64,000 nt of DNA from Mesobacillus jeotgali (GCF_014856545.2 NZ_CP109811.1:3156001-3220000); one strand, 5' to 3'; positions 37,632 through 48,001 are shown, counted from the stretch's first letter. Notes: a model not told the origin generated them from the letters alone. Numbers and translations: made by a program.

Positions 37632-38072
37632 TTAATTGCACAGCGCTTTGCTCTTTGACAGGTGCTTTTTCAAACGAATCTCTGTCCCAAAGCCGGGCTC
37701 TGATCTCACTTGTACTTCGTCCATGAAATTTTCCATAATCGTAAAGCCCATACCGGACCTTTCAAGTTCAGGCTTGGATGTATACAGAGGCTGCATGGCT
37801 TCATCGATATCTGGAATCCCTATTCCTTCGTCCTTAATCAGCATTTCCACGGTTCCATCCTGAATCATCACAGAAATAAACACTTTCCCATCTGGATTAC
37901 TTTCATATCCATGAATAATCGCGTTCGTTACCGCTTCCGATACTACCGTCTTTATTTCGGTGAGTTCATCCATCGTTGGGTCCAGCTGGGCGATGAATGC
38001 AGCAACCGTCACACGGGCAAAAGATTCATTTTGGCTTAGCGCGCTAAAATGAAGATTCATTTCATTCTTCAT
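37632..38072 (-). CDS. spoIIAB: Anti-sigma-F factor and kinase SpoIIAB
   Basis: 146 residues, a GHKL-fold protein kinase: N box [13 protein letters not shown]1 box DEGIGIPD and G2 box [14 protein letters not shown]. It binds SigF and phosphorylates SpoIIAA. It starts three bases after spoIIAA. Confidence 0.97.
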   Translation of the reverse strand: MKNEMNLHFSALSQNESFARVTVAAFIAQLDPTMDELTEIKTVVSEAVTNAIIHGYESNPDGKVFISVMIQDGTVEMLIKDEGIGIPDIDEAMQPLYTSKPELERSGMGFTIMENFMDEVQVRSEPGFGTEIRLKKHLSKSKALCN

Positions 38073-38075
38073 GTA

Positions 38076-38426
38076 TCAAGCAACCCCCAATCTCTCTAAT
38101 GCATATTCTTCTGACGGTTCAAGACGGATAATCTTGAATAAACCCGACATGTCAAATAACCTCTTGATTGGCGGAGAAATTGCGCAAACAACCATCTCTC
38201 CATGAAGCTGCTTGATTTGTTTATACCTTCCTAAAACTACCCCCAGACCTGAACTATCCATAAATGTGAGGTGTTCAAGGTTCAAGACAATGTGGCGGAC
38301 TTCTTCGTTTTCAAGGGCTTTTGTTGCCTGCTCGCGAAGCTGGTCTGCAGTATGATGATCTAATTCACCGCTAACTCGAATCAATAAGACGTCATGCTTC
38401 ACTTCAATATCAATGTTAAGACTCAC
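38076..38426 (-). CDS. spoIIAA: Anti-anti-sigma factor SpoIIAA
   Basis: 116 residues, STAS domain. Ser58 in FMDSSGLGV is the residue phosphorylated by SpoIIAB; dephosphorylated by SpoIIE it frees SigF. It starts at GTG with AAGGAGG upstream. Confidence 0.97.
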   Translation of the reverse strand: MSLNIDIEVKHDVLLIRVSGELDHHTADQLREQATKALENEEVRHIVLNLEHLTFMDSSGLGVVLGRYKQIKQLHGEMVVCAISPPIKRLFDMSGLFKIIRLEPSEEYALERLGVA

Positions 38427-38459
38427 TATCCAAAGCCTCCTTATCTGGTATAGTGAGTC

Positions 38460-38490
38460 AAATTCTCCATTAATTGAGACAAATCCTTCT
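38460..38490 (-). promoter_or_regulatory. Sigma-H promoter of spoIIA
   Basis: On the minus strand GAAGGATTT (-35, RnAGGAWWW) and GGAGAATTT (-10, RnnGAATWW) are separated by 12 bases, about 35 bases before spoIIAA. The spoIIA operon is sigma-H and Spo0A controlled. Confidence 0.75.
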
Positions 38491-38541
38491 TAGGAACAAA
38501 ACTAGTGCCTATTCGCTAAAACTAGATGGAATGGCAGAGTT

Positions 38542-38548
38542 TTCGACA
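38542..38548 (-). promoter_or_regulatory. Spo0A box upstream of spoIIA
   Basis: On the minus strand TGTCGAA, an exact Spo0A box, lies about 50 bases before the sigma-H -35. A weaker TAGCGAA site lies between them. Confidence 0.65.
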
Positions 38549-38568
38549 ATTCTGGTTGGAAATTTGGA

Positions 38569-39753
38569 TTATTGCTGGCTTCCAGCTCTTGTAAACATTC
38601 CAAATGAGCGTTTATACAGGATCCACCAGCTGGCTTTCTCCACCTTTGCATCGGCAACCAGTGGTGTTTCAGCAAGGGTTTTTCCATCTTTGACCAGCTT
38701 CAAGGTACCTACTCTGTCACCCTTTTCGACAGGGGCTTTAAGACTTTTATTCAAAGTGATCTTCTGCTTTACATCCTTTACGTCTGCTCCCTTTTTGGTC
38801 AATAGAGATACACTTTCAGATGTAACTGCGTTTATTGTCTTCTGGTCTCCTTTGCTGATGGCTGCTTTTCCAAGTGCATGTCCTTTCTTGAACATAGGAT
38901 GCGTCTGGTACTGGCTGAATGCATAATCCAGCATTTTCGTTACCTGTGCATTCCTGGCCTTGGAAGTAGGCGCCCCAAACACGACTGCAATCGCACGCAT
39001 GCCATCCTTTTGAGCTGTAGCCGTCAGGCAATATTTCGCTTCATTTGTGAAACCTGTTTTCAGCCCATCCACTCCTGGATAAAAACGAACGAGCTTATTT
39101 GTATTGACCAACCAGAATTTTTTATCAGAGTCCTCTCGGAGATAATCTTCATACGTTCCTGTGAATTTGGTGATCTTTTCGTATTTCAGCAATTCTTTCG
39201 CCATCATGGCCATGTCATAAGCCGAGCTGTAATGCCCGTCGACAGGCAATCCAGTTGTGTTCTTGAATACTGTATTCTTGAGGCCAAGCTCATTTACTTT
39301 CGCATTCATCATTTTGACGAAAGCTTCTTCAGAGCCGCCAATTCGCTCAGCCATCGCCACTGACGCATCATTGCCTGAGCCGATTGCAATTCCTTTCAGC
39401 AATTGCTCAACTGTCATTTCTTCTCCTGGCTCAAGGAAGATTTGGGAACCTCCCATTGAAGCAGCATATTCACTGGCACGGACTTTTTCGTCCATTTTCA
39501 GCCTTCCTTCATCGAGCGCTTCCATGATCAAAAGCATTGTCATGATTTTGGTCATACTCGCTGGCGGCAGCTTTTCATGGCTGTTCTTATCAAATAGAAC
39601 CTGACCAGTATCACGTTCAATTAAAATAGCTGAACTGGCGTCGTCGGCCAGTCCCGAGTCTCCTTCATTTGCGTATCCTTTTGGGGAGATCATTGCAGCG
39701 CCCATCATAAAAACAAGCAGTAAACTCGTCAACTTCTTCAGATTCAGATTCAT
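38569..39753 (-). CDS. dacF: D-alanyl-D-alanine carboxypeptidase DacF (forespore)
   Basis: 394 residues. Signal peptide (1-28), S11 peptidase domain with Ser66 and Lys69 (ASMTKIM), GSGNDAS and LKTGFTNEA, then a C-terminal PBP5 domain. With DacB it regulates the crosslinking of the spore cortex. The ATG at 39753 is nine bases after AGGAGG; an ATG at 39759 is too close. It sits upstream of spoIIA as in B. subtilis. Confidence 0.95.
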   Translation of the reverse strand: MNLNLKKLTSLLLVFMMGAAMISPKGYANEGDSGLADDASSAILIERDTGQVLFDKNSHEKLPPASMTKIMTMLLIMEALDEGRLKMDEKVRASEYAASMGGSQIFLEPGEEMTVEQLLKGIAIGSGNDASVAMAERIGGSEEAFVKMMNAKVNELGLKNTVFKNTTGLPVDGHYSSAYDMAMMAKELLKYEKITKFTGTYEDYLREDSDKKFWLVNTNKLVRFYPGVDGLKTGFTNEAKYCLTATAQKDGMRAIAVVFGAPTSKARNAQVTKMLDYAFSQYQTHPMFKKGHALGKAAISKGDQKTINAVTSESVSLLTKKGADVKDVKQKITLNKSLKAPVEKGDRVGTLKLVKDGKTLAETPLVADAKVEKASWWILYKRSFGMFTRAGSQQ

Positions 39754-39845
39754 GGCCATAACCCTCCTATCTTTATAGGGTCTATTTTTTCCAACGAATC
39801 CATTTTTATACAATGAAGGTATATAAAACCGATATTTTCGCACAC

Positions 39846-39873
39846 AAAAAAGCGAAGAGCTGCCTCTTCGCTT
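39846..39873 (-). terminator. Terminator of the drm-pupG-pdp operon
   Basis: AAGCGAAGAG and CTCTTCGCTT pair around a short loop, followed by TTTTTTG on the minus strand. Confidence 0.9.
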
Positions 39874-39886
39874 CCTTTAATCTTAT

Positions 39887-41191
39887 TTACTCTGTGATTT
39901 CTTCGTGGATCAAAATCGGTGCATCAACATGTTCGCTTGTAACCTTAATATTTTCATACAGCATTTCTTTCACTTCATTTACATCCTCAAAGTTGCTGTA
40001 AATGGTTAGGAGTGATTCCCCTTTTTCTACCTTGTCACCAATTTTCTTGCGAAGCATTAGGCCGACTGCCAGGTCGATTACGGATTCCTTCGTAGCTCTT
40101 CCTGCACCTAGCAGCATAGCAGCTGTTCCTACTTCATCAGCGACGATTTCAGATACATAGCCTGCTTCTTTGGCTTCAAGCTCAAACGTGTATTTTGCCT
40201 GAGGAAGCCTGCTTGGATCATCGACAACGAATGCATCACCGCCCTGGGATGCCAGGAATACTTTGAATGTTTCAAGTGCAGTTCCGTTCTTGATCACTTC
40301 TTCCAGCTTGCTGCGTGCTTCTCCAAGGGACTCAGCTTTCCCAGCGAGGAATACCATATGGCTGCCAAGCGTCAAACAAAGTTCAGTCAGGTCTTCTGGA
40401 CCTTCACCCTTCAGTGTATCAATCGCTTCCTTAACCTCTAACGCATTTCCGATCGCATATCCGAGCGGCTGGCTCATATCGGAAATGACAGCCATAGTCC
40501 TGCGGCCGACATTATTACCGATGCGCACCATTGCCTTAGCCAGTTCACGGGAATCGTCGAGGGTCTTCATGAATGCTCCAGCACCTGTTTTAACATCCAG
40601 GACGATTGCATCCGCGCCTGCGGCAATCTTCTTGCTCATGATGGAGCTTGCAATCAAGGGGATGCTGTCCACCGTTGCCGTTACATCACGTAACGAATAA
40701 AGCTTTTTATCAGCCGGAGTCAGGTTTCCACTCTGGCCGATGACCGCGATTTTATTTTTATTTACAAGATTGATGAATTCCTCATTGTCGATTTCAACAT
40801 GGAATCCTTCAACAGCCTCCAGCTTGTCGATTGTTCCTCCTGTGTGGCCAAGTCCGCGCCCGGACATTTTTGCAACCGGGACACCTAAAGCTGCCACTAA
40901 AGGTCCTAGAACTAGAGTCGTTGTATCACCTACACCGCCTGTAGAGTGCTTATCAACTTTCACGCCTTCAATCGCAGATAGGTCAATCTGGTCACCAGAC
41001 TTCACCATTGCCATTGTAAGGTCTGCACGTTCTTTTTCCGTCATACCCTGGAAGAAAATCGCCATCGTCAGCGCACTTACCTGGTAGTCAGGAATGGAGC
41101 CTTCTGTGTATCCATCCACAAAAAACTGGATTTCTTCAGTTGATAATTCATGTCCGTCTCGCTTTTTTTCGATAACGTCAACCATTCTCAT
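39887..41191 (-). CDS. pdp: Pyrimidine-nucleoside phosphorylase
   Basis: 434 residues. The thymidine/pyrimidine phosphorylase signature [18 protein letters not shown] is present, with KHSTGGVGD and [12 protein letters not shown] for phosphate and nucleoside binding. It phosphorolyses uridine, thymidine and deoxyuridine. The ATG at 41191 aligns with the B. subtilis start (MRMVD). Last gene of the salvage operon. Confidence 0.97.
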   Translation of the reverse strand: MRMVDVIEKKRDGHELSTEEIQFFVDGYTEGSIPDYQVSALTMAIFFQGMTEKERADLTMAMVKSGDQIDLSAIEGVKVDKHSTGGVGDTTTLVLGPLVAALGVPVAKMSGRGLGHTGGTIDKLEAVEGFHVEIDNEEFINLVNKNKIAVIGQSGNLTPADKKLYSLRDVTATVDSIPLIASSIMSKKIAAGADAIVLDVKTGAGAFMKTLDDSRELAKAMVRIGNNVGRRTMAVISDMSQPLGYAIGNALEVKEAIDTLKGEGPEDLTELCLTLGSHMVFLAGKAESLGEARSKLEEVIKNGTALETFKVFLASQGGDAFVVDDPSRLPQAKYTFELEAKEAGYVSEIVADEVGTAAMLLGAGRATKESVIDLAVGLMLRKKIGDKVEKGESLLTIYSNFEDVNEVKEMLYENIKVTSEHVDAPILIHEEITE

Positions 41192-41232
41192 CATTATCAC
41201 CACTTATTATTATTTAGCCGGTAAGCTATTAA

Positions 41233-42057
41233 TTATTTCTGTCCCAACGTTTTTACGATTTCATTTACAAGCAAAAGGAAGCTTGACTTCACCTTTTCAG
41301 TTGTTTCGATAACCTCATCATGGCTTAATGGCTGGTCAAGAATTCCCGCAGCCATATTAGAAATGCAAGAAATGCCCAGTACTTCCAAACCAGAATGTCT
41401 TGCTACCATGACTTCAGGAACGGTCGACATACCAACTGCGTCTCCGCCCATTGTACGAATCATCCGTACTTCAGCAGGTGTTTCGTAAACTGGACCGGGG
41501 TTGCCAAAATATACTCCCTCTTTCACTTGAAGGTTGTTCTTGTCAGCAACCTCTTTAGCGACTGCTCTTAATTTCTTTGAGTATGCTTCGCTCATATCAG
41601 GGAAACGCACACCGAAACGTGAATCATTTGGTCCAATCAGCGGATTTGTTCCCATATTGTTGATATGGTCTGTAATGATCACCAAATCGCCTGGCTCAAA
41701 GCTCTCGTTGACGCCTCCAGCTGCGTTCGTAACGATTAGTTTTTCAATTCCGAGTTCTTTCATGACGCGCACCGGAAAAGTAACCTTATCCATGCTATAG
41801 CCTTCGTAAAAATGGAAACGCCCCTGCATGGCGATTACTTCCACACCGCTAAGCTGTCCGCAAACAAGCTGGCCTGCGTGGCCTTCTACAGTCGAAACCG
41901 GGAAACCCGGGATCTCGTTGTAAGGAATCTTAACCGGGTTTTCAATATCATCAGCAAGAACACCAAGTCCAGAACCGAGAATCAACCCGATTTTCGGCTG
42001 CTGCTTAAGCTTATCATTTATAAAAGATGCTGCATTTTGAATTTGATTGTAATCCAT
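41233..42057 (-). CDS. pupG: Purine-nucleoside phosphorylase
   Basis: 274 residues, trimeric PNP type. [40 protein letters not shown] and VTNAAGGVN are the phosphate and purine-site motifs. Cleaves inosine and guanosine to the base and ribose-1-phosphate. The ATG at 42057 has AAGGAG upstream. Middle gene of drm-pupG-pdp. Confidence 0.96.
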   Translation of the reverse strand: MDYNQIQNAASFINDKLKQQPKIGLILGSGLGVLADDIENPVKIPYNEIPGFPVSTVEGHAGQLVCGQLSGVEVIAMQGRFHFYEGYSMDKVTFPVRVMKELGIEKLIVTNAAGGVNESFEPGDLVIITDHINNMGTNPLIGPNDSRFGVRFPDMSEAYSKKLRAVAKEVADKNNLQVKEGVYFGNPGPVYETPAEVRMIRTMGGDAVGMSTVPEVMVARHSGLEVLGISCISNMAAGILDQPLSHDEVIETTEKVKSSFLLLVNEIVKTLGQK

Positions 42058-42069
42058 GTAATCCACTCC

Positions 42070-43251
42070 TTATTTCAATTCATTTAGGAAGCTTGTTCCG
42101 TGGTCTGGCATTTTCACACTAAAGTTTTCTGCAACAGTTGCACCGATATCTGCAAATGTTTTACGGATAGGCAGTTCTTTTCCTTCATTCATTCCTTTTG
42201 AATAGACAAGGAGCGGCACATATTCACGTGTATGGTCTGTTCCGTAATGGACCGGATCATTTCCGTGGTCCGCAGTAATGATAAGAAGGTCATCTTCTTT
42301 CAATTTTTCGAATACCTCAGGAAGGCGGGCATCGTATTCCTCTAGTGCCTTGCCATACCCTTCAGGATCTCGGCGGTGTCCGAACAAAGCATCAAAATCT
42401 ACAAGATTCAGGAAGCTCAAGCCTGTAAAATCCTGATCGAGGGTTTGCAGCAGCTTATCCATTCCATCCATATTGGACACCGTGCGAAGTGATTCAGTTA
42501 CGCCTTCTCCGTCATAAATATCTGAGATTTTACCGATAGCCAACACGTCCAGACCTGAATCCTTCAGTTCATTCATCACTGTTCTGCCAAATGGCTTAAG
42601 CGCATAGTCATGGCGATTGGATGTACGTTTGAAGTCCCCTGGTTCACCGAGAAATGGTCTTGCGATGACCCTTCCGACCATGTATTTTTCATCTAGCGTC
42701 AATTCCCTGGCAATTTTACAAATATCATAAAGCTCTTCTATAGGAATGATTTCTTCGTGAGCAGCGATCTGCAGTACTGAATCAGCAGATGTATAGACGA
42801 TCAGCGCCCCCGTCTTCATATGCTCTTCACCAAGCTCTACAAGGATTTCCGTGCCGCTCGCCGGCTTGTTTCCGATGACCTTTCTGCCGGTACGCGTTTC
42901 GAGCTCGGAAATCAATTCATCCGGGAATCCATCAGGGAATACCTGGAATGGGGTCTGGATATTCAGACCCATGATCTCCCAGTGGCCTGTCATTGTATCC
43001 TTGCCATTAGAGGCTTCTTCCATCTTTGTGTAGTAGGCCAGCGGCTTTTCAGCAGGTGCGATGCCTTGGATTTCCTCGATGTTGCTGAGGCCGAGTTTGC
43101 CCATGTTCGGCATTTTCAAGCCATTCATTCTTTCTCCGATATGGCCAAGTGTATGGGATCCTTTATCACCAAATTTTTCGGCATCTGGAGCTTCTCCGAT
43201 TCCGACTGAATCCATGACGATTAAAAACACTCTTTTATATGTATTCGACAT
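42070..43251 (-). CDS. drm: Phosphopentomutase
   Basis: 393 residues, alkaline phosphatase superfamily (DeoB). The metal-site motifs are [13 protein letters not shown], the phosphorylated-Thr region KDTMTGHWE, and [19 protein letters not shown]. It converts (deoxy)ribose-1-phosphate from the two phosphorylases to the 5-phosphate. First gene of the operon, with AGGAGGAGAAGG before the ATG. Confidence 0.97.
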   Translation of the reverse strand: MSNTYKRVFLIVMDSVGIGEAPDAEKFGDKGSHTLGHIGERMNGLKMPNMGKLGLSNIEEIQGIAPAEKPLAYYTKMEEASNGKDTMTGHWEIMGLNIQTPFQVFPDGFPDELISELETRTGRKVIGNKPASGTEILVELGEEHMKTGALIVYTSADSVLQIAAHEEIIPIEELYDICKIARELTLDEKYMVGRVIARPFLGEPGDFKRTSNRHDYALKPFGRTVMNELKDSGLDVLAIGKISDIYDGEGVTESLRTVSNMDGMDKLLQTLDQDFTGLSFLNLVDFDALFGHRRDPEGYGKALEEYDARLPEVFEKLKEDDLLIITADHGNDPVHYGTDHTREYVPLLVYSKGMNEGKELPIRKTFADIGATVAENFSVKMPDHGTSFLNELK

Positions 43252-43399
43252 TCCTTCTCCTCCTTAAAAGTGTGAATGCGTTACTAACCTTTTTACTATT
43301 TTATGTTACCCTTTTTTGTTTCAGTTAATCGAATGCTTGCGTTTTCATTTGTCAGAAGTCTGACATCTCCATTGTACTAAATTAAATTAAAAACACAAG

Positions 43400-43423
43400 A
43401 AAAAAAGCCGGCTTTTGGCCGGT
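43400..43423 (-). terminator. Terminator after xerD
   Basis: AGACCGGCC and AGCCGGCT-like arms pair around four bases, followed by seven T on the minus strand. Confidence 0.85.
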
Positions 43424-43511
43424 CTTTTATGACAATTCTATGAAACTATTATCCTGCGGAGTATAAATGGTGCTTCTAACATCCTTGCTGAATACATAAA
43501 CCCAACCGCTC

Positions 43512-44405
43512 CTAGGCGCGTGGGTGAAATTTTGTGTAAACGTCCTTTAACCTTGTCTTTGTCACGTGTGTATATATTTGTGTTGTCGAGATGTCCGCAT
43601 GGCCAAGCATTTCTTGCACGGCGCGAAGGTCGGCTCCATTTTCAAGCAGATGGGTGGCAAATGAATGGCGCATCGTGTGCGGAGTCAACTCTTTTTCAAT
43701 CCCCGCTTCTGTCGCAAGCCGTTTGAGAATTTTCCAAAAACCCTGCCGTGACAAGCCTTTCCCATGGTGATTCAAGAATAAAGAGTCATCCTTATGTTTT
43801 TTCGATACAAGCTTTGGACGGCCCTTTTCAAGATATTGTTCAATGGCGTCAGAAGCCGTTTTGCCAATCGGTATGATTCTTTCCTTGCTCCCTTTCCCCA
43901 TACAGCGGACAAATCCCATTGTCAGGTGGACATCAGATAATGTCAGTCCGATCAGCTCGCTCACACGGATTCCGGTTGCATACATCATTTCAAGCATCGC
44001 CTTATCACGATAGCCAAAATGGTCCGTCAGCTTTGGACTGTCGAGAAGTGTCTCTACCTCTTCCATACTCAAAACCTTAGGCAGGGATCGTTCATGCTGA
44101 GGACTCTCGATGTGGACAGTCGGATCATGGTCAACCGCCTTTTCCCGCAGCAGGAAATGGTGAAAAGCCCTAATTGAGGCAATATGTCTTGCCAGTGTTT
44201 TTGAAGATTTCCCTGTGTCTTTCAAATGCCCTAAAAAATGGACAATCTGCGGTCGCTGCACACCATTTAAGTCCCCAAGCAGTTCCACATTTTTAAGATA
44301 TGTGATATAACTGTTCAAGTCACGTTTATAAGATACGATTGTGTTTTTAGAAAGTCCCTTTTCAACTACTAAAAAGTGAATAAAGTCGTCGAGCCTGTCT
44401 TCCAT
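43512..44405 (-). CDS. xerD: Tyrosine recombinase XerD (RipX)
   Basis: 297 residues. SAM-like N-terminal DNA-binding domain and catalytic domain with Arg in [12 protein letters not shown], Lys in [18 protein letters not shown], the following His in LGHADIST and the Tyr nucleophile in TQIYTHV. It resolves chromosome dimers at dif with its partner recombinase. Preceded by yqzK with a five-base gap. Confidence 0.96.
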   Translation of the reverse strand: MEDRLDDFIHFLVVEKGLSKNTIVSYKRDLNSYITYLKNVELLGDLNGVQRPQIVHFLGHLKDTGKSSKTLARHIASIRAFHHFLLREKAVDHDPTVHIESPQHERSLPKVLSMEEVETLLDSPKLTDHFGYRDKAMLEMMYATGIRVSELIGLTLSDVHLTMGFVRCMGKGSKERIIPIGKTASDAIEQYLEKGRPKLVSKKHKDDSLFLNHHGKGLSRQGFWKILKRLATEAGIEKELTPHTMRHSFATHLLENGADLRAVQEMLGHADISTTQIYTHVTKTRLKDVYTKFHPRA

Positions 44406-44410
44406 TTTTA

Positions 44411-44638
44411 TTACTCCCCATTCAGATAAAACAGTATCAGCCTTTCAAACATACTTCCCTTTTCTTCATCAAAGGTTCCTGATACCTTTATAGCCGCTCC
44501 CTCTGGTGCGTCATAACGATGATAGCTTTCATACTCTTCGTTAATCCACATGATACCATAATAAAATAAGATTGTGCATCCAGTGAATAATATAAAGACC
44601 TTTAATGTATGCAGGATCAATCCGAACCACGATTTCAT
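44411..44638 (-). CDS. yqzK: DUF4227 membrane protein YqzK
   Basis: 75 residues with one transmembrane helix ([20 protein letters not shown]) and a short charged tail. Matches YqzK between fur and ripX in B. subtilis. The ATG at 44638 has GGAGG upstream. Function unknown. Confidence 0.85.
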   Translation of the reverse strand: MKSWFGLILHTLKVFILFTGCTILFYYGIMWINEEYESYHRYDAPEGAAIKVSGTFDEEKGSMFERLILFYLNGE

Positions 44639-44786
44639 TTTTCTTGCCTCCAACTCGACACATAGAACAATCAGCGCAACTTTTGAATATTCGTCACATG
44701 TTCTATTCGACTTTACTTATTTACTAATCTGTATGCCAATTTGGACAAGAATTATACCTGAACCTAGTGCAATTTTAATAAAATAA

Positions 44787-44817
44787 AAAACCCTTTCTCC
44801 ATTGGAAAAAGGGTTTT
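44787..44817 (-). terminator. Terminator of fur
   Basis: AAAACCCTTT-TCC and GGA-AAAGGGTTTT pair around ATT, with T-rich sequence after it on the minus strand. Confidence 0.9.
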
Positions 44818-44820
44818 GGA

Positions 44821-45279
44821 TCATTCGGTTTCAGCCGACTCTTTATCCTGGCATCTATGGCAAATGCCATGGAAAGTCAGGCGGTGGTCTTTGATTTTAA
44901 ATTTCCAGTCTCTTTCAACGATTTCTTCCACATCTTCAAGAAGGTCGTCCTGGATTTCATCCACTGCTCCGCATTCGATGCAGACCAAATGGTGGTGGAA
45001 ATGGGCAGCGCCTTCCTGGCGGAGATCGTAACGGGATACACCGTCGCCGAAGTTGATTTTATCGACAATTTTCAGTTCAGTCAGCAGTTCAAGTGTCCGG
45101 TATACTGTTGCAAGGCCGATCTCAGGAGATTTTTCTTTGACAAGCAAATACACATCTTCCGCACTTAAGTGGTCTTCTTCATGTTCAAGCAATACGCGAA
45201 CGGTAGCTTCACGCTGCGGCGTTAATTTATAGCTGGACGAATGCAGCTGTTTCTTGATTCTCTCAATTCTGTTTTCCAT
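44821..45279 (-). CDS. fur: Ferric uptake regulator Fur
   Basis: 152 residues. N-terminal winged helix (PQREATVRVLLEHEEDHLSA), metal-sensing HFHHHLVC segment and two structural-zinc CxxC pairs (CIEC and CHRC). Represses iron uptake when Fe is present. The genomic order yqzK-fur-spoIIM and the sequence favour Fur over PerR or Zur. Confidence 0.95.
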   Translation of the reverse strand: MENRIERIKKQLHSSSYKLTPQREATVRVLLEHEEDHLSAEDVYLLVKEKSPEIGLATVYRTLELLTELKIVDKINFGDGVSRYDLRQEGAAHFHHHLVCIECGAVDEIQDDLLEDVEEIVERDWKFKIKDHRLTFHGICHRCQDKESAETE

Positions 45280-45365
45280 TTCGATACTCTCACTCCCCCG
45301 CCACTATTCTTATATTATATCAGAAGGGAATTGAGATTCAAAATAAAATTATTACAAATAAGAAA

Positions 45366-45380
45366 CAATAGTTATTATCA
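45366..45380 (-). promoter_or_regulatory. Possible Fur/PerR box upstream of fur
   Basis: On the minus strand TGATAATAACTATTG matches the 7-1-7 box TGATAATnATTATCA at 11 of 14 positions. It lies 87 bases before the fur start. In B. subtilis fur is repressed by PerR. Confidence 0.4.
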
Positions 45381-45393
45381 TTTAAAAATAAAT

Positions 45394-46037
45394 TTAATTT
45401 ATTGAGTTGATGACGGCTTTCAACAGTGCCGGAGATAAATACGCCTCCACCCCTGCGGCCACAGCCAGGAATACAAGCGCGGCGACAAAATGAAAAGATA
45501 TATACTAAAAAACTGCGGCATGATCGGCTGGTTGATTTTCTTCATGAACTGATTCCGAATCATTTTCAATGAAAAAGTCACCGCCATTGCCGCTGTGATA
45601 ATGAATACCGGTATAATGATGAAGTTTTGCGGCAGGATGGAAACAAAGGATAAGAGGAATCCGTCCCATTGCATTTGGTTAACGAGAAAGCCTACCGTGA
45701 AACCAACAACCATCCCCTTCATGAAAAGCAGGATCAGAATGACGGGAAGCCCTATGATTGAAACCCCGAGAATCCAGATGAGTCCAATGAACTTTCCATT
45801 GTGCAGAAAGCTCTGCAAAAATAAATCCTTTCCGTCCGCCACTTTCCCGGATGCTGCCTGGCCAAAAAATTGTGATAAGTAATAAAATAAATCCTCTTTT
45901 TGAGTGAAGCTTAGACTGTTTACTATTATTGCCCCAAAAATGACTCCCATCAAAAACAGGACAATGACAAAAAGATAGATTGAGGAATATTCTCTTAAAT
46001 GGGTTACTGCGACGTCCTGGTACCTTCGTTTCTTCAT
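45394..46037 (-). pseudogene. spoIIM: spoIIM, stage II sporulation protein M, with one-base frameshift near the 3' end
   Basis: The frame from 46037 reads a typical SpoIIM (KKRRYQDVAVTHLREYSSIY, several membrane helices, LPQNFIIIPVFII) and then stops early at 45420 after an unlikely Trp/Arg-rich tail. Adding one base in the A runs at 45487-45490 or 45493-45496 restores VAALVFLAVAAGVEAYLSPA and LLKAVINSIN, giving 214 residues, exactly the family length. SpoIIM drives septal peptidoglycan degradation in engulfment with SpoIID and SpoIIP. A sequencing error is the likeliest cause. AGGAGG precedes the ATG. Confidence 0.85.
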
Positions 46038-46129
46038 CTCTTTTCCTCCTGCATATTGGTTACTACCATCATATGCAAGGACAGAGAGTCTATGACTGCA
46101 AAGCTTCCAATTTGGTTTAATAGAGAACA

Positions 46130-46150
46130 AAAAGCGTAAGCGCCTTGATC
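46130..46150. repeat. Fragment of the G+C-rich intergenic repeat
   Basis: AAAAGCGTAAGCGCCTTG here matches the start of the larger repeat at 54841. Only the first 20 or so bases are present. Confidence 0.6.
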
Positions 46151-46182
46151 AAACCAAGTTAATAATAATACTAGACGATAGC

Positions 46183-46210
46183 AAAAATCCGGCCTGAAGA
46201 CCGGATTTTT
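46183..46210 (-). terminator. Terminator of nudF-yqxK
   Basis: AAAATCCGG and CCGGATTTT pair around seven bases. The outer A/T stem supplies the T run on the minus strand. Confidence 0.88.
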
Positions 46211-47374
46211 TTAATCTGTTATTTTCCCGTACTTGCCTCCTCCGCCTGCGTGGAAGGCGAGCTGGCCTTTTCTTGCCTTGTCTATTGTTACGGCTGTCCT
46301 TTCAGGAATAACTTGTTTTAAAGAATCGAGAGGCACTGAGTGAAGGACGGCCATTTCTGTACCAAAATGATCCATCAGCTTTTCTAGCATTTTCGGTCCA
46401 AGGCCTGGAATGAATTCGAGCGGCACTTGGTGGATATAGGGCGGCCTCACATTTTGATTTCCCTCTGATGTTCTTAATTCCTGAATTCTGTCGGCGACAC
46501 CTTTTATTTGTTTGACAGATCCGCATTCTGGACACGCTTCACCATATGCTGGATTGTAAGCCAGGCACTCTGCACAGACTGTCCGATGATACTTTCCAAG
46601 CTGCGGATCCAGACCATAATTCGCTCTGATACCCCGTCCTTCCGCTTGTTTTAACGCAAGTTCCAGTTCCCGGAAAGAAGGCTCAGCCATTTCTATTTTC
46701 TGATATTCTCTCGCGATTTTTGCCAGTGAATGGGCATCAGAATTCGTTACAAACGAATAGCGGTGAAGCTCAGCCAGCTGGTCAGCCATTTTCGTATCCG
46801 AGCTTAAGCCTAATTCAATCCCATCGATCAGGTCAGCATCAAAAACCTCCGAAAAAGAATTCTTGACTCCTTTGCCGTATAGGCTTTTGAAGGGTGTAAA
46901 TACATGAGCAGGAATGAAAATACCACCCAGTTCCTTAACCTTCTTCTGTAAAACAAGTCCAGCAATATAGACTCTTTGGGAGCTTAGATGAATATTTTTC
47001 ATGTGGTTTTCAAGCCATCTTGAAAAAGCTCTCATCGTCTGCAGGGTGGGCAGATAGCATAATACATGAATTGGCCCCTGGGTGCTTTCTTCATTGATCT
47101 CAAGCTCTGAACCAAGGATGATACTCATCCCGTCATAATGAAGTCCACCTTCTGGATGTTCCTGCAGCTCACCTGCTTCAAGCAAATCTTCCATTTCATC
47201 AAGCACTTCCGGTGAATGGCTGTCTATGACTCCGATCATATTCAAACCTTTATATTCCCTTGCGTGGCGGATGATGTTGCTGAACGTCAGCGATTTTGCT
47301 CCGGTTATTTTTACAGCTCGGCCCGATTTCGTCCTGCCAATATGAATGTGTAGATCAACGAAGTATTCCTGCAT
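46211..47374 (-). CDS. yqxK: Endonuclease Q family protein (YqxK)
   Basis: 387 residues. A PHP domain (YFVDLHIHIGRTKSGR; GVIDSHSPE; IPAHVFTP; TNSDAHSLA), a zinc-ribbon (CAECLAYN and CPECG), and a C-terminal helix-hairpin-helix (FIPGLGPKMLEKLMDHFG). This combination is that of EndoQ, which nicks DNA 5' of hypoxanthine, uracil and other deaminated bases in Archaea and some bacilli. It immediately follows nudF. Activity is inferred from domains. Confidence 0.9.
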   Translation of the reverse strand: MQEYFVDLHIHIGRTKSGRAVKITGAKSLTFSNIIRHAREYKGLNMIGVIDSHSPEVLDEMEDLLEAGELQEHPEGGLHYDGMSIILGSELEINEESTQGPIHVLCYLPTLQTMRAFSRWLENHMKNIHLSSQRVYIAGLVLQKKVKELGGIFIPAHVFTPFKSLYGKGVKNSFSEVFDADLIDGIELGLSSDTKMADQLAELHRYSFVTNSDAHSLAKIAREYQKIEMAEPSFRELELALKQAEGRGIRANYGLDPQLGKYHRTVCAECLAYNPAYGEACPECGSVKQIKGVADRIQELRTSEGNQNVRPPYIHQVPLEFIPGLGPKMLEKLMDHFGTEMAVLHSVPLDSLKQVIPERTAVTIDKARKGQLAFHAGGGGKYGKITD

Positions 47375-47926
47375 TTACTTTCTTAATGCCTCCTGCAATT
47401 GCAGATGCTGGACTGCAAATGCAGTTTTTGCGTCAAAGATTTTTTGTTCTTTCACAAGCTGGACCGCCTCTTCAAGAGTTATTTCCATCAAGTTGACAAA
47501 TTCATCTTCATCGGCTGCTGCCGGATTGTCTTTTTTACTCAGCCCTGTTGCTTTATATACATGGATGATTTCATCTGCGAACCCTGGAGATGTGTAGAAG
47601 GAAATGAGCCATTCCATATTCGCACATTCATATCCAGTCTCTTCCTCAAGCTCACGGGCAGCACAAATTTCCGGCTTCTCGCCTGCCTCAAGCTTGCCTG
47701 CCGGAATCTCGACGATTGTCCGCTCAAGAGCCTTCCTATATTGTTCCACCATAATGATTTTTTGATCATCTGTAACAGGAATGACCGCGACAGCACCTGG
47801 ATGCTTGACGATCTCCCTTTTTGAAGTTTTTCCATTCGGCAATTCTACATCGTCTACCTGCAGGCTAATGACCTTTCCTGTAAAGATCTGCTCTGTCTTC
47901 AATGTTTCTTCTTCGAGAGATTTCAT
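47375..47926 (-). CDS. nudF: ADP-ribose pyrophosphatase
   Basis: 183 residues. A complete Nudix box is present: GKLEAGEKPEICAAR, then ELEEETGY (G-x5-E-x7-REUxEExGU). ADPRase-type surroundings (VVEQYRKALERTIVEIPAGK) support hydrolysis of ADP-ribose to AMP and ribose-5-phosphate. It abuts yqxK with no gap. Confidence 0.94.
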   Translation of the reverse strand: MKSLEEETLKTEQIFTGKVISLQVDDVELPNGKTSKREIVKHPGAVAVIPVTDDQKIIMVEQYRKALERTIVEIPAGKLEAGEKPEICAARELEEETGYECANMEWLISFYTSPGFADEIIHVYKATGLSKKDNPAAADEDEFVNLMEITLEEAVQLVKEQKIFDAKTAFAVQHLQLQEALRK

Positions 47927-47963
47927 TCATGTCCACTCCTGTTCTAATCCGATATCAAATGCT

Positions 47964-47971
47964 CATACATT
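47964..47971 (+). promoter_or_regulatory. Probable sigma-E -10 element for mciZ
   Basis: CATACATT is a perfect sigma-E -10, 31 bases before the mciZ start; the -35 region is poor. MciZ is a sigma-E product in B. subtilis. Confidence 0.5.
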
Positions 47972-48001
47972 TTACCATACTTATCCGAAAGGAGTAGACG
48001 G

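Noticed and set aside
39754..39845. Sigma-G promoter of dacF
   Set aside because: A CATTGTA-like -10 is present, but no -35 at correct spacing could be picked.
43430..43511. Small ORF after xerD (WVYVFSKDVRSTIYTPQDNS frame)
   Set aside because: The frame looks coding-like but has no usable start codon or ribosome site, so it cannot be supported.
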